A stretch of 64,000 nucleotides of DNA from Oceanobacillus timonensis (GCF_900166635.1 NZ_LT800497.1:1154303-1218302), one strand, 5' to 3'; positions 1 through 8,433 are shown, counted from the first letter of the stretch. The notes: a model not told the origin generated them from the sequence alone. A program made the numbers and translations.

Positions 1-84
1 GATGTGAATAAGTATATGAAGAACCAGGATGATTTTAAAAATAATGCACTTGCCGATCAACTTGCAAAATTGAAAGATAAATAA
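1..84 (+). CDS. C-terminal end of a gene truncated by the window edge
   Basis: The first 27 codons of the window are open in frame 1 and end in TAA at 82-84, followed 22 bases later by a rho-independent terminator. The visible tail is hydrophilic and charged and ends in ADQLAKLKDK. Too little is present to recognise a family. It is taken as a real gene end because the open frame, stop and terminator are in the expected order. Confidence 0.6.
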   Translation, partial: DVNKYMKNQDDFKNNALADQLAKLKDK

Positions 85-106
85 AAGCAAAGATGGCTTA
101 TCTGAG

Positions 107-134
107 AAGTCCCTGCGAACAAACAGGGACTTTT
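107..134 (+). terminator. Rho-independent terminator of the leading partial gene
   Basis: AAGTCCCTG (107-115) pairs perfectly with CAGGGACTT (124-132) around an 8-base loop and runs into a short T stretch. Confidence 0.8.
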
Positions 135-273
135 CATCTGGATAGGCTGTTGATAAGCGGAAAAAATCACAAAATATACACAAGAAATAAAGATGAAACG
201 GTTTACTTCATGCTTGAAAAGACTTATCATTTAAGGTGAACCATGTTAATTATGTAAGGGGGGTTTTCATTTC

Positions 274-513
274 ATGGCTTTTGTTATTCTTGACCCGTGC
301 CAAGGTGAGAAATCAGGAGAATGCGTCAGTGTTTGTCCTGTTGATTGTATAGAAGAAGGTATCAAGCAATTTTATATTGATCCTGATATTTGTATCGATT
401 GCGGCGCGTGCAAAGCAGTTTGCCCGGTATCTGCAATTGAAGAGGAGTATGATTTGACTCCGGATCAAGAGAAGTATTTAGAAGAAGCAGAAGAATTTTT
501 TGCGAATAAGTAG
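274..513 (+). CDS. Small 4Fe-4S dicluster ferredoxin
   Basis: This is a 79-residue protein with two four-cysteine clusters. Cys9, 17, 21 and 25 form the first set. Cys40, 43, 46 and 50 form a classical CxxCxxCxxxCP set (CIDCGACKAVCP). The pattern is that of bacterial 7Fe/8Fe ferredoxins, which carry low-potential electrons in the cytoplasm for oxidoreductases. The C-terminal 25 residues are acidic and helical. The ATG follows a strong AAGGGGGG site by about 9 bases. It appears monocistronic, with a terminator directly downstream. Partner enzymes cannot be deduced here because no oxidoreductase gene adjoins it. Confidence 0.92.
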   Translation: MAFVILDPCQGEKSGECVSVCPVDCIEEGIKQFYIDPDICIDCGACKAVCPVSAIEEEYDLTPDQEKYLEEAEEFFANK

Positions 514-543
514 ATACTTCTGATTGGTATCTGTCATAGATAA

Positions 544-578
544 GCCCGTCTGTTTTTGATGCAGACGGGCTGTTTTTT
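544..578 (+). terminator. Terminator of the ferredoxin gene
   Basis: GCCCGTCTG (544-552) pairs with CAGACGGGC (562-570) and is followed by a T-rich tract (TGTTTTTT). Confidence 0.9.
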
Positions 579-619
579 AGGATGAAAATAAATGTATCCA
601 ATATCGATCATTCGATTGT

Positions 620-766
620 CTAGTTATCTTTTGATTCTTCTTGTACTTCCTCAGCCAGCTTACTGGCAACCCAGCGTTTTGCTGTTTCTTCGTCGATTTC
701 ATATTCTTTGCCTGCACGTAGTAAATCACCGTGGTAGGCGGTTTGTACGTTCATTTTTACTTTCAT
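620..766 (-). CDS. Small conserved-looking protein of unknown function (48 aa)
   Basis: On the minus strand an ATG at 766 opens a 48-codon frame ending in TAG at 620. It is preceded by an excellent AAAGGAG site about 7 bases upstream (774-780). The protein begins MKVKMNVQTAYHGDLLRAG and ends in a charged helix with EEVQEESKDN. The two-part layout (short beta-rich start, then a helix with KRWVASKLAEE) recalls small proteins annotated in phage structural or Bacillus accessory regions, but I do not recognise a named family. The ribosome site and codon quality make it a better call than the plus-strand frame over the same bases. It reads away from the LacI regulator at 1019, sharing a 250-base intergenic region with it. 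Confidence 0.7.
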   Translation of the reverse strand: MKVKMNVQTAYHGDLLRAGKEYEIDEETAKRWVASKLAEEVQEESKDN

Positions 767-941
767 GGGGATGCTCCTTTACATAAAGTAGTATTAAAAT
801 AATACCTAAAGTATGTATCATATGAGAAATGCTATTTTGATTATAACGTAAAATAAGTGAATCAATCTAGTAAATGTGCACGTCATGTACATTAGAAGGA
901 TGGCCATTTTTATAAGGTGAAATAAAAATTTTTGATTTTTA

Positions 942-970
942 TTGACAATTGAAAGCGTTATCTTTAATAT
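942..970 (+). promoter_or_regulatory. Sigma-A promoter of the GH172 locus regulator
   Basis: TTGACA at 942-947 and TAATAT at 965-970 are separated by exactly 17 bases, a near-consensus vegetative promoter reading into the LacI-type gene. A catabolite-response element lies in its spacer and an operator lies just after the predicted transcription start. Confidence 0.8.
949..963. promoter_or_regulatory. Candidate cre site (CcpA binding)
   Basis: The 15 bases TTGAAAGCGTTATCT match the degenerate cre consensus WTGNAANCGNWNNCW at every position. They sit between the -35 and -10 boxes of the promoter at 942-970, where bound CcpA would block RNA polymerase. This suggests glucose repression of the regulator and, by read-through, of the whole operon. 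Confidence 0.6.
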
Positions 971-981
971 GTAGTTAAACA

Positions 982-993
982 TTAAACGTTTAA
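982..993. promoter_or_regulatory. LacI-family operator upstream of the regulator gene
   Basis: TTAAACGTTTAA is a 12-base perfect palindrome with the central CG typical of LacI-family operators. It lies a few bases after the expected transcription start of the promoter at 942-970. The same core recurs at 2063-2080 before the solute-binding-protein gene, which points to autoregulation and operon control by the protein encoded at 1019-2026. Confidence 0.75.
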
Positions 994-1018
994 CTTTTAT
1001 GTATGGAGAGGATGTCTA

Positions 1019-2026
1019 TTGAACGTCACTTTAAGAGATGTAAGCAAGCATTGTGGCTTATCAACAGCTACCGTATCGCATGTATTGCATGGAACAAAAT
1101 CTGTTAAGAAAGAAACGAAAGAGAAGGTATTACGATCTGTTGAAGCCTTAGGCTATATACCACATGCATCTGCCCGTCAGCTTAAATCCGGGTCCAGCAA
1201 GCTAATTGGTGTTTTAACCATAGGTTATAATCAGTTTTTTACAGATATACTTAATGGAATACAATGTCAGGCAGAAGCTTTAGGATGGAAATTTATTGTA
1301 GGAAGTACAGGGGAAGATATAAAAGCACAACAATCATTTCTAGATTCTCTGATGCAAAAAAGAGTAGAAGGCATTATTATGGCACCGACAAAAGGGTGGA
1401 CAAAGGAAAAACTAAAACGCTATATAAATAACACTTCCATGATATTTTTGGATCGTAAAGTACCTGGTTTGGAGGAATATACATTAACTACAAATAATAA
1501 ACAAGTTTCAATGGATGCAGTCAATCATCTAATCAACCGACATTTCTATAAAGAAATAGGTATGATTTATGCAAATTCGGAGGTTTCTTCGATGGAAGAA
1601 CGGAAGCAAGGATATATGGAAGCGATGCAGCGTGCCAGTTTACCATTGAAAGACTCTTTCATAGCTTTTGGTGATGGCAGTACTGAAACGGGGCAGAGAG
1701 CAATGAAACAGTTATTGGATTTGAACCCTGATATCGAAGCAGTCTACATTACGAATAATCGTTTACTCCTTGGGGCATATAGAGAACTAAAACGTAGAAA
1801 TAAAAAAATTCCCGAGGACATAGCTATTATAGGTTTTGACGTGGAACCTTGGATGGAATTTTTATATCCACAAATCACAGTTGTAGAACAGCCTGTTCAA
1901 AGAATAGGGGAGCTGGCTATACAAAAATTATTAGATATAAAAAATGGAGACAAGAAAAGAACAGAAGAATTGAAAAATAAGTTAATTATCGGAGAAACAT
2001 GCGGGTGTACCAAAAGTAAAATTTAA
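1019..2026 (+). CDS. LacI/GalR-family transcriptional regulator of the GH172 locus
   Basis: This 335-residue regulator has an N-terminal LacI helix-turn-helix (TLRDVSKHCGLSTATVSHVL, residues 4-23), a hinge helix near residues 49-57, and a periplasmic-binding-protein-like effector domain starting around residue 62 (SKLIGVLTIGYNQF). The start is TTG at 1019, set by GGAGAGG at 1005-1011 with 7-base spacing; the nearby ATG at 1012 is out of frame. It is followed by an importer and a GH172 protein, so the effector is probably the imported oligosaccharide or a product of it. Palindromic operators lie before this gene and before the next one. The family call is firm; the ligand is inference. Confidence 0.93.
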   Translation: MNVTLRDVSKHCGLSTATVSHVLHGTKSVKKETKEKVLRSVEALGYIPHASARQLKSGSSKLIGVLTIGYNQFFTDILNGIQCQAEALGWKFIVGSTGEDIKAQQSFLDSLMQKRVEGIIMAPTKGWTKEKLKRYINNTSMIFLDRKVPGLEEYTLTTNNKQVSMDAVNHLINRHFYKEIGMIYANSEVSSMEERKQGYMEAMQRASLPLKDSFIAFGDGSTETGQRAMKQLLDLNPDIEAVYITNNRLLLGAYRELKRRNKKIPEDIAIIGFDVEPWMEFLYPQITVVEQPVQRIGELAIQKLLDIKNGDKKRTEELKNKLIIGETCGCTKSKI

Positions 2027-2062
2027 AAAATACTTATAATCGATTGAGTTATTTTAAATAAA

Positions 2063-2080
2063 AAGTTAAACGTTTAACTT
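2063..2080. promoter_or_regulatory. LacI-family operator before the importer genes
   Basis: AAGTTAAACGTTTAACTT is an 18-base perfect palindrome whose 12-base core is identical to the operator at 982-993. It lies 20 bases upstream of the solute-binding-protein start, in the right place to block transcription of the transport genes independently of the regulator's own promoter. Confidence 0.8.
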
Positions 2081-2099
2081 TGTTTGGAGGATGAAGAGA

Positions 2100-3398
2100 A
2101 TGAAAAAAATCTTTTGGTTTTCTAGTTTTTTTCTACTTTTATTAATAGTAGGCTGCAGCAATAATGAGGACACTTCCCAAAGCGAGGATGTTCAGGAGCC
2201 TGTTGACTATTCTGATCCGGAAGGGACAATTGTATGGTCAAGTGGAGGTCTCTCTGGCTTAGGGTTACGGCAAGAATTAATAGAAGGATTTGAAGAAAAA
2301 TATCCGAATGTTCATGTCGAATTGGAAGAAGCCCCGTCTACCACCAATCAATCACAAACGTATTATACGACAACGATTGGAGGACAAAACGAAACACCAG
2401 ATATTTATAGTGGAGATTCAAACTGGCCGGCGCAATTTGGTAACGCTAACATAGCGATGGATTTGTCTAATGTAATGCCAGATGAATTTTGGGACCGCTT
2501 TCCAGAAACATTGATTGATTCTGTTACTTATGAAGGAGGAGTCTATGGCGCTCCATTCTACGATAATATCGGTGTTCTTTATTATCGAGAAGATATTTTA
2601 AAAGAAGCAGGATTACCTGTCCCAAGTACTTGGGAAGAATTGCAAGACATATCGATACAATTACAGGAAGAAGGATACGTGGACTACGGATTTGTTTGGC
2701 AGGGAGCATCTTATGAAGGGCTGACGACAAATTTCTTAGAATATTTGCGGGCAGCAGGCGGAGATGTCTTGGATGAAGATGAGAATGTCGTGATTAACTC
2801 ACCGGAAACAGAAAAAGCATTATCCTTTATGAAAGAATTATTTACGAGCGGTGCAACGCCAAATGCAGTAGCTACTTTCCATGAGGATGAAGCAACGAAT
2901 ACGTTCAGTTCTGGATCAGCAGCTTTTTTACGTAATTGGATGAGTTATTATGGTCAATTACAGGATCCGGATACTTCCGCAATCAGTGAAAATGTTGGAA
3001 TTGTCCCACTTCCAGCTTTTGAAGGCGGAGAAAGTAATACAACGCAATCCGGGTGGAATATGTTTATCAATCCCAATACAGAGAATCTGGAAGCATCTTT
3101 AGCTTTTATGGATTATTTAACGGGAGAAGAAGCGCAAAGATTAATGCTGGAAGAACATGACATGATTCCAACCAATACAAATATTACGGAAGACCCTGAA
3201 ATGATTCAGGAATATCCAATATTGGAAATTTATCAAGAAGCAGTTCCGACACCAAGACCGAAATCACCAAACTATAATGCTATTTCTGAAGGTATATATA
3301 TGAATGTGAATGATATGTTTGTCAGAGAACGGAGTATTACAGAAATATTAGAAGCGATGGAAGAACAAATAAAATCAGCAAATGAATCTGGCTTATAA
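2100..3398 (+). CDS. Sugar ABC transporter solute-binding lipoprotein
   Basis: An extracellular family 1 solute-binding protein of 432 residues. It starts with a lipoprotein signal (MKKIFWF, hydrophobic core, lipobox IVGC with the lipidated cysteine at residue 19) and continues into a MalE-like fold, with a typical SGPEL-like region replaced by EGTIVWSSGGLSG and a conserved ligand-loop tryptophan region. It captures an oligosaccharide outside the membrane and delivers it to the two permeases encoded next. GGAGG at 2086-2090 abuts an ATG at 2091, which leaves no spacing; the ATG at 2100 with 9-base spacing is preferred. The substrate is unknown; the GH172 gene suggests a fructofuranoside or arabinofuranoside. 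Confidence 0.93.
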   Translation: MKKIFWFSSFFLLLLIVGCSNNEDTSQSEDVQEPVDYSDPEGTIVWSSGGLSGLGLRQELIEGFEEKYPNVHVELEEAPSTTNQSQTYYTTTIGGQNETPDIYSGDSNWPAQFGNANIAMDLSNVMPDEFWDRFPETLIDSVTYEGGVYGAPFYDNIGVLYYREDILKEAGLPVPSTWEELQDISIQLQEEGYVDYGFVWQGASYEGLTTNFLEYLRAAGGDVLDEDENVVINSPETEKALSFMKELFTSGATPNAVATFHEDEATNTFSSGSAAFLRNWMSYYGQLQDPDTSAISENVGIVPLPAFEGGESNTTQSGWNMFINPNTENLEASLAFMDYLTGEEAQRLMLEEHDMIPTNTNITEDPEMIQEYPILEIYQEAVPTPRPKSPNYNAISEGIYMNVNDMFVRERSITEILEAMEEQIKSANESGL

Positions 3399-3419
3399 CA
3401 AAAGAAAAGAGGTTTAGGT

Positions 3420-4349
3420 ATGTCAAATAGAAATAAAAATGCAAACCAACATTCTTTGCATGGATCATGGAAAAAGAATCTGCCAGGATATTTAATGGTG
3501 CTTCCAGCATTTCTGGTACTTGCAGTGATTATGTTCTATCCTATTTTCTATACGATTCGCATGAGTCTAAGCAATGTAGATATCTCAAGTAGCGGTTATG
3601 TATTTGATTTTATAGGGTTACAGCATTACGTTGATATTTTTACCAATTCTATTTACTGGGATAGTATTTGGTTTACATTCTATTTCGCTTTTGTAACGGT
3701 TGCAGTTGAGATTGTGCTCGGGCTGTTAATTGCACTGGCGATTAACAAAGTGAAGCGTTTATTAAATGTATCTTTGGTTGTGATGTTAATTCCATGGGCG
3801 TTAATCACCGTTGTGTCCGGGCAGATGTGGTCATACATCTATAATGCTGTTTATGGCGTATCAAACTATATTTTGGAAACGCTTCACTTGATTGATGGAC
3901 CGTTTGCCTGGCTGGCGACTCCGGATACGGCTGTTATCAGCATGATGATTGCAGAAATATGGAAGACGACACCATTTGTAGTTATTATATTACTGGCTGG
4001 ATTACAGATGGTTCCTAAGGATCAATATGAAGCAGCTTCCATTGATGGAGCAAACGTTTGGCATCAATTTTGGAAGATTACGCTGCCAGCTATCAAAGGG
4101 AGCATTGCCGTTTCGATTATTTTTCGTTTATTACAGGCCTTCGGGGTATTCGATTTACCGTTTGTATTAACTGGCGGCGGACCGGGAAATGCTACGCAGC
4201 CTGTTGCAATGCTGGCACAAAAATCACTGTTCCAGAATCTGAATTTCGGTTTAGGATCAGCCATTGCTGTAAGTGTCGTATTTTTCATTATTATGTTGTC
4301 GATTACATTTTATCCGCTGATTCGCTCTGTTGTGAAAGGAGAGTCCTAA
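3420..4349 (+). CDS. Sugar ABC transporter permease (MalF type)
   Basis: This 309-residue inner-membrane protein has about six hydrophobic segments and the conserved EAA loop (EAASIDGANVWHQFWKI, near residue 203) that contacts the ATPase. It belongs to the binding-protein-dependent CUT1 family. It follows the solute-binding protein by 21 bases and precedes the partner permease by 3 bases, so the three are one transcript. No ATPase gene accompanies them, which is common for Bacillaceae CUT1 importers that share one MsmX-type ATPase. Confidence 0.95.
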   Translation: MSNRNKNANQHSLHGSWKKNLPGYLMVLPAFLVLAVIMFYPIFYTIRMSLSNVDISSSGYVFDFIGLQHYVDIFTNSIYWDSIWFTFYFAFVTVAVEIVLGLLIALAINKVKRLLNVSLVVMLIPWALITVVSGQMWSYIYNAVYGVSNYILETLHLIDGPFAWLATPDTAVISMMIAEIWKTTPFVVIILLAGLQMVPKDQYEAASIDGANVWHQFWKITLPAIKGSIAVSIIFRLLQAFGVFDLPFVLTGGGPGNATQPVAMLAQKSLFQNLNFGLGSAIAVSVVFFIIMLSITFYPLIRSVVKGES

Positions 4350-4352
4350 CTT

Positions 4353-5177
4353 ATGCGACGATTATCTACTGCTGGCCGTTATATTGTTTTAATCAGTTTT
4401 TTGGCCATTATTATTGCCCCTTTTTATTGGATTGTTATTACGTCTTTTAAACCGGCATCTGAACTGGGAAATTATCCTCCCAGCCTTCTTCCGGAAACTT
4501 GGACATTGGACCATTATCGGGAAGCATTAGTTGACTTTGGATTTTTAGACAACTTATTCAACAGTATGATTGTATCTGTATCTGCAACAATTGTTGTATT
4601 AATATTTTCCAGCATGGCGGCCTTTGCTATAGCAAAATTGCCATTACCGAATAAATATCCAATGATGGTAGGGTTATTGATTTTATCTATGTTCCCTCCT
4701 GTTACTGTAGCACCAGCTGTTTATATTATGTTGAATAATCTTGGTTTGTTGAACACATATACGGGACTGGTTATTCCATATATCGCTTTTAATTTGCCAT
4801 TTGCTGTTTGGTTGTTACGAAATTACTTTGTGCAGATACCGACTTCGTTACTGGAAAGTGCGAGAGTCGATGGGGCTAACGTATTCACCATTTTTTATAA
4901 AATATATTTACCTTTAATTAAGCCAGGATTATTTACAGCAGCCATTTTCACTTATATTGCAACATGGATTGAATTTTTCCTGGCATTAATTATAAATTCC
5001 GATCCGTCGATGCGGACGGTTTCGGTTGGTATTGCATTGTTTAGCGGGCCATATTCCATTCCATACGGTACTATATTTGCTGGCTCAATCATTGCTATGC
5101 TTCCAATTGTTATATTAACAATTATATTTAGAAAAGGAATTATTTCCGGCTTAACCGGAGGAGCAATAAAAGGATAA
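4353..5177 (+). CDS. Sugar ABC transporter permease (MalG type)
   Basis: A 274-residue CUT1 permease with six predicted membrane spans and an EAA loop (ESARVDGANVFTIFYKI, near residue 168). Its C-terminus SGLTGGAIKG is the usual MalG-type ending. It forms the heterodimeric channel with the protein encoded just upstream. The gene starts 3 bases after the previous stop, with GAAAGGAG overlapping the end of that gene, so translation is probably coupled. Confidence 0.95.
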   Translation: MRRLSTAGRYIVLISFLAIIIAPFYWIVITSFKPASELGNYPPSLLPETWTLDHYREALVDFGFLDNLFNSMIVSVSATIVVLIFSSMAAFAIAKLPLPNKYPMMVGLLILSMFPPVTVAPAVYIMLNNLGLLNTYTGLVIPYIAFNLPFAVWLLRNYFVQIPTSLLESARVDGANVFTIFYKIYLPLIKPGLFTAAIFTYIATWIEFFLALIINSDPSMRTVSVGIALFSGPYSIPYGTIFAGSIIAMLPIVILTIIFRKGIISGLTGGAIKG

Positions 5178-5199
5178 ATAATAGAAAGGGAGTTTTAAG

Positions 5200-6318
5200 A
5201 TGTTAACATTAGAAGGAATTGAAAAGTTAAAGAATAATAAAAGCAGATCTATTAACCCAGAAAATCCTACTGGAGCAACTGGAGCAGGCGGAAAAGAAGG
5301 AAGTGATTTAGGGCCAAGCAGAAAAGGGAGACCGATGATCCATTTGAAGCGTGGAGAAACGGTAACATTGGCAGAAATAGATGGGCCGGGAACCATTCGT
5401 CATATTTGGATGACAGTAACAGATGCCACCGTACATGGCAGTTTTGTACTAAGGGATATTGTATTGCGGATGTACTGGGATGATGAAGAGACGCCTTCTG
5501 TTGAAGCTCCATTGGGAGATTTCTTCTGTAATGGTTTTGGAACACGCTGTGATGTTAATTCCATGCCTATTGTAGTTAATCCATCTGGAGCGATGAATTG
5601 TTATTTCCCAATGCCGTTTCGGAAAAAGGCACGTATTGTAGTAACAAATGAACATGAAGGAGATATTGATGCTTTCTTCTACACGATTAACTATACCGTG
5701 GAAGATGACATAGACGATGATACAGCATATTTTCATGCCCAATGGCGTAGAGAAAAATATACGCAGGAAGCGAAAGACTACACGGTAGTCAGTGACATTA
5801 GAGGAAAAGGGCATTATGTTGGAACCTACCTTGCATTAACTGCGCTGGAACGCTATTGGTGGGGAGAAGGAGAATTTAAATTTTATATCGATGACGATGA
5901 ACAATACCCGACCATCTGCGGTACAGGTACAGAAGATTATTTTGGTGGAGCGTGGGCTTTTCATAAAAAACATGAAGACGGGATAATTCGTTCATCTACC
6001 TACAATACACCTTTTTTAGGTTATGCTTTTCAATCTACAGAGGATCATACGAGAGATAACTTCCCAAAAAAGGATAGTATTCCGACGCATGGATTCGGAA
6101 AAGATGCGTTACCAATGCATGGACTATATCGTTGGCATTTGCCGGATCCGATTCGATTTGATGAAAAGCTGACAGTGACCCTTCAGCAAATAGGTAATGA
6201 CGATATCAAACTATTTGAGCGCGCAGATGATATTTCATCGGTTGCATATTGGTATCAAACAATGCCGCATCAGCCATTTCCAAAATTGCCAGGAACAAAG
6301 GAAAGAAGACCGAGATAA
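5200..6318 (+). CDS. DUF2961 / glycoside hydrolase family 172 enzyme
   Basis: The 372-residue protein has the hallmarks of DUF2961: the opening region LTLEGIEKLK, DGPGTIRHIWMTV (about residues 61-73), APLGDFFCNGFG (about 103-114) and CGTGTEDYFGGAW (240-252). DUF2961 is now glycoside hydrolase family 172, whose characterised members act on alpha-D-fructofuranosides, including difructose dianhydride I, and on D-arabinofuranosides. Glu245 in the GTGTED motif and the acidic residues Glu223/225 about 20 residues earlier are where I would place the catalytic pair; this is from memory of the family. There is no signal peptide, so it works on sugar imported by the preceding ABC system. It is the last gene before a strong terminator. 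Confidence 0.88.
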   Translation: MLTLEGIEKLKNNKSRSINPENPTGATGAGGKEGSDLGPSRKGRPMIHLKRGETVTLAEIDGPGTIRHIWMTVTDATVHGSFVLRDIVLRMYWDDEETPSVEAPLGDFFCNGFGTRCDVNSMPIVVNPSGAMNCYFPMPFRKKARIVVTNEHEGDIDAFFYTINYTVEDDIDDDTAYFHAQWRREKYTQEAKDYTVVSDIRGKGHYVGTYLALTALERYWWGEGEFKFYIDDDEQYPTICGTGTEDYFGGAWAFHKKHEDGIIRSSTYNTPFLGYAFQSTEDHTRDNFPKKDSIPTHGFGKDALPMHGLYRWHLPDPIRFDEKLTVTLQQIGNDDIKLFERADDISSVAYWYQTMPHQPFPKLPGTKERRPR

Positions 6319-6334
6319 GGTATAAGAATAGCAG

Positions 6335-6389
6335 GATTAAAAAAGGAATTTCCTCGTTTATTTAAATAGAGAAAGTTCCTTTTTTAATC
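6335..6389 (+). terminator. Terminator of the GH172 operon
   Basis: GATTAAAAAAGGAA (6335-6348) and TTCCTTTTTTAATC (6376-6389) form a perfect 14-base stem; the right arm itself carries the T tract. Confidence 0.8.
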
Positions 6390-6520
6390 TTGACTGGGTT
6401 AAGTAATAAATTCTATTAATTCTAAATCAATCGTATTGCATGATTTTATATTTATTTATACAACGCTAGTGAATGGAATATAGTTTGCTTTGCCGTACTT
6501 CGTTGATTGGTCTAAATGAA

Positions 6521-6556
6521 ATCCAGTGAAAAAATAGTTATATTTCTTCACTGGAT
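6521..6556 (-). terminator. Hairpin after the neopullulanase gene
   Basis: ATCCAGTGAA (6521-6530) and TTCACTGGAT (6547-6556) form a perfect 10-base stem 11 bases past the stop of the minus-strand GH13 gene. The following T tract on that strand is weak. Confidence 0.5.
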
Positions 6557-6567
6557 AAAGATTACTT

Positions 6568-8322
6568 TTATTGCTTCAAAATAAGAAAATCATTAGCTGG
6601 CAATTCAGTATGCAGACTGTTTTCTTTCGTTTGTAGCTTTTTTTGATTCCATAAATCCAACACATCATTAGAAGAAGTGGTATCCAATGATATGTTAACT
6701 GGTTGATTTGTTGGGTTAATAAAAAAATGAATAGAAGAATCTTTGGTACTTCTCACAAAATGAAAATAATTATCTGCTCTATCTGGTTGGATAATGAACA
6801 GCTTTCCGTGTGTAAATGCTTCTTCAGAAAGCCGCAGCTGAATAAATTGTTTTATAAATTTTTTCAGCGACGTATTTTGATCTTTCTCATCCCAAACCAT
6901 ACATTTTCTGCACTCAGGGTCTTCTCCTCCTGTCATCCCAATTTCGTCACCATAGTACACACAAGGTGTACCAGGGAAAGAAAATAATAGTACGTATAAT
7001 AGACGAACTTTTTCTATGTTGCCATCACACTCTGTAAGCACTCTTGGTGTATCATGACTATCGAGCAAATTAAAAGCTACTTCATTGCTATTTTCCGTAT
7101 AAGATGAGTAGGATGTAGATAATCGATTGGCGAATTGGGTAGTATCTATCTTCTCTTTTGCAATATAGTCCAGTCCAGCCAAAGTAAATGGGTAGTTCAT
7201 GACTGCATCAAACTGGTCACCTTCCAGCCATGGGAGCGCATCATGCCATATTTCTCCGAGAATATATAAATCGGGTTTAATCGATTTAACTCTCTTACGA
7301 AACGCTCTCCAGAATGAATGGTCTACCTCATTTGCCACATCCAAACGCCAGCCATCAATATCAAATTTTTCAATCCAATAAGTGGCAACGTCTAAGAAAT
7401 AAGAACGGACTTCCGGGTTCTCTGTGTTTAGTTTTGGCATGGATTCAACATACCCGAACGTATCATAATTAGGTGGATAGATATCCTTTACCGGAAATTC
7501 ATGCAGATGAAACCAATCTTTATATTTGGAACTTTCCTGGTTTTCCAAAACATCTTGAAAAGGTTTGAAATATAAACCACTATGATTAAATACAGCATCC
7601 AGCATTACTCGGATTCCTCTTTGGTGACAGGCATCGACAAGTTTTTTAAACGTCTCTTTATCTCCAAATTGAGGATCAATCTCCATATAATCGATAGTAT
7701 CGTATTTATGATTAGAATATGCTTTAAAGATAGGAGTCAGATAAATACCATTGATTCCTAAATCTGTTAAATAATCTAAGTTTTTTAGAATGCCTTCAAA
7801 ATCACCTCCAAAAAAATTATCTAAAGCAGGTGCTTCACTAGCCCAAGGCAAAACATCTTCTGGGTCGTTTTTCTTGTTTCCATTTGCAAATCGATCAGGG
7901 AAGATTTGATACCATACGGTGTCTTTCACCCAATCAGGTGTTTCAAAAATATCAATCGGATTAATAAATGGAAAGCAGAAATAATAGGATATATCATCTG
8001 TTACAATATTTGAAGAAAATCCTTTTTCTGTATAAATAAGTGTTTCTTTCACATCACTTATTTCAAAACCATATCTCAAGCGTCTTGTAGGTACGTCGAG
8101 TTCAATAAACCAATAATCAAATAAGTCATCTGAAGCAGTAATAGACATTGGCTTTTTCCTATAAGCCCATTGTTTCCTTTTCCAATCATAAGGGTCACCG
8201 TAAATCAAGCTAACTTTTTGGGCATCTTTTTTCTTGGTTTTCAAACGAATATGAAGTGTTTCCTCTTTGTAAGCGTAAGCAAAATTTCCTTTAGGTCTGT
8301 GGTATATGGCTTCTTTTAACAT
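6568..8322 (-). CDS. Neopullulanase / cyclomaltodextrinase-type alpha-glucan hydrolase (GH13_20)
   Basis: A 584-residue cytoplasmic enzyme. An N-terminal CBM34-like beta domain (residues 1 to about 120) precedes the GH13 barrel. The motifs are DAVFNHSG (region I), GWRLDVANE with Asp328 as nucleophile, ILGEIWH with Glu357 as acid/base, and LLDSHD with Asp424. These three positions coincide with those I recall for Geobacillus neopullulanase, and total length matches that family. It hydrolyses maltodextrins, cyclodextrins or pullulan fragments after import. It is transcribed divergently from a maltodextrin-type ABC importer. GGAGG lies 7 bases before the ATG, and a strong hairpin lies just upstream in the leader. 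Confidence 0.94.
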   Translation of the reverse strand: MLKEAIYHRPKGNFAYAYKEETLHIRLKTKKKDAQKVSLIYGDPYDWKRKQWAYRKKPMSITASDDLFDYWFIELDVPTRRLRYGFEISDVKETLIYTEKGFSSNIVTDDISYYFCFPFINPIDIFETPDWVKDTVWYQIFPDRFANGNKKNDPEDVLPWASEAPALDNFFGGDFEGILKNLDYLTDLGINGIYLTPIFKAYSNHKYDTIDYMEIDPQFGDKETFKKLVDACHQRGIRVMLDAVFNHSGLYFKPFQDVLENQESSKYKDWFHLHEFPVKDIYPPNYDTFGYVESMPKLNTENPEVRSYFLDVATYWIEKFDIDGWRLDVANEVDHSFWRAFRKRVKSIKPDLYILGEIWHDALPWLEGDQFDAVMNYPFTLAGLDYIAKEKIDTTQFANRLSTSYSSYTENSNEVAFNLLDSHDTPRVLTECDGNIEKVRLLYVLLFSFPGTPCVYYGDEIGMTGGEDPECRKCMVWDEKDQNTSLKKFIKQFIQLRLSEEAFTHGKLFIIQPDRADNYFHFVRSTKDSSIHFFINPTNQPVNISLDTTSSNDVLDLWNQKKLQTKENSLHTELPANDFLILKQ

Positions 8323-8342
8323 CGAAATCCTCCTTAAAAATA

Positions 8343-8381
8343 AACAACCCCTGTTTTCTCGAATAGAAAACAGGGGTTGTT
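8343..8381 (-). promoter_or_regulatory. Strong hairpin in the 5' leader of the neopullulanase gene
   Basis: AACAACCCCTGTTTTCT (8343-8359) and AGAAAACAGGGGTTGTT (8365-8381) form a 17-base perfect stem with a 5-base loop. On the minus strand the stem is followed by TTGTTTATTTTT and then directly by the Shine-Dalgarno site. The arrangement is that of an intrinsic terminator between promoter and start codon, as in transcription attenuation, though an mRNA-stabilising stem is an alternative. Confidence 0.6.
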
Positions 8382-8433
8382 GTTATGACAAAGCATTGCC
8401 CTCGAATTTAGATTAAACAAAATTACTTAATCT

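Noticed and set aside
592..786. Plus-strand open frame of 64 codons
   Set aside because: It has no ribosome site and lies over the minus-strand 48-codon gene, which has a strong one.
4058..4450. Long plus-strand frame of 130 codons across the permease junction
   Set aside because: It overlaps two well-supported permease genes in another frame and has a cysteine-rich, non-protein-like composition.
5200..6318. Possible secreted enzyme
   Set aside because: No signal peptide or lipobox is present; the protein is expected in the cytoplasm after import of its substrate.
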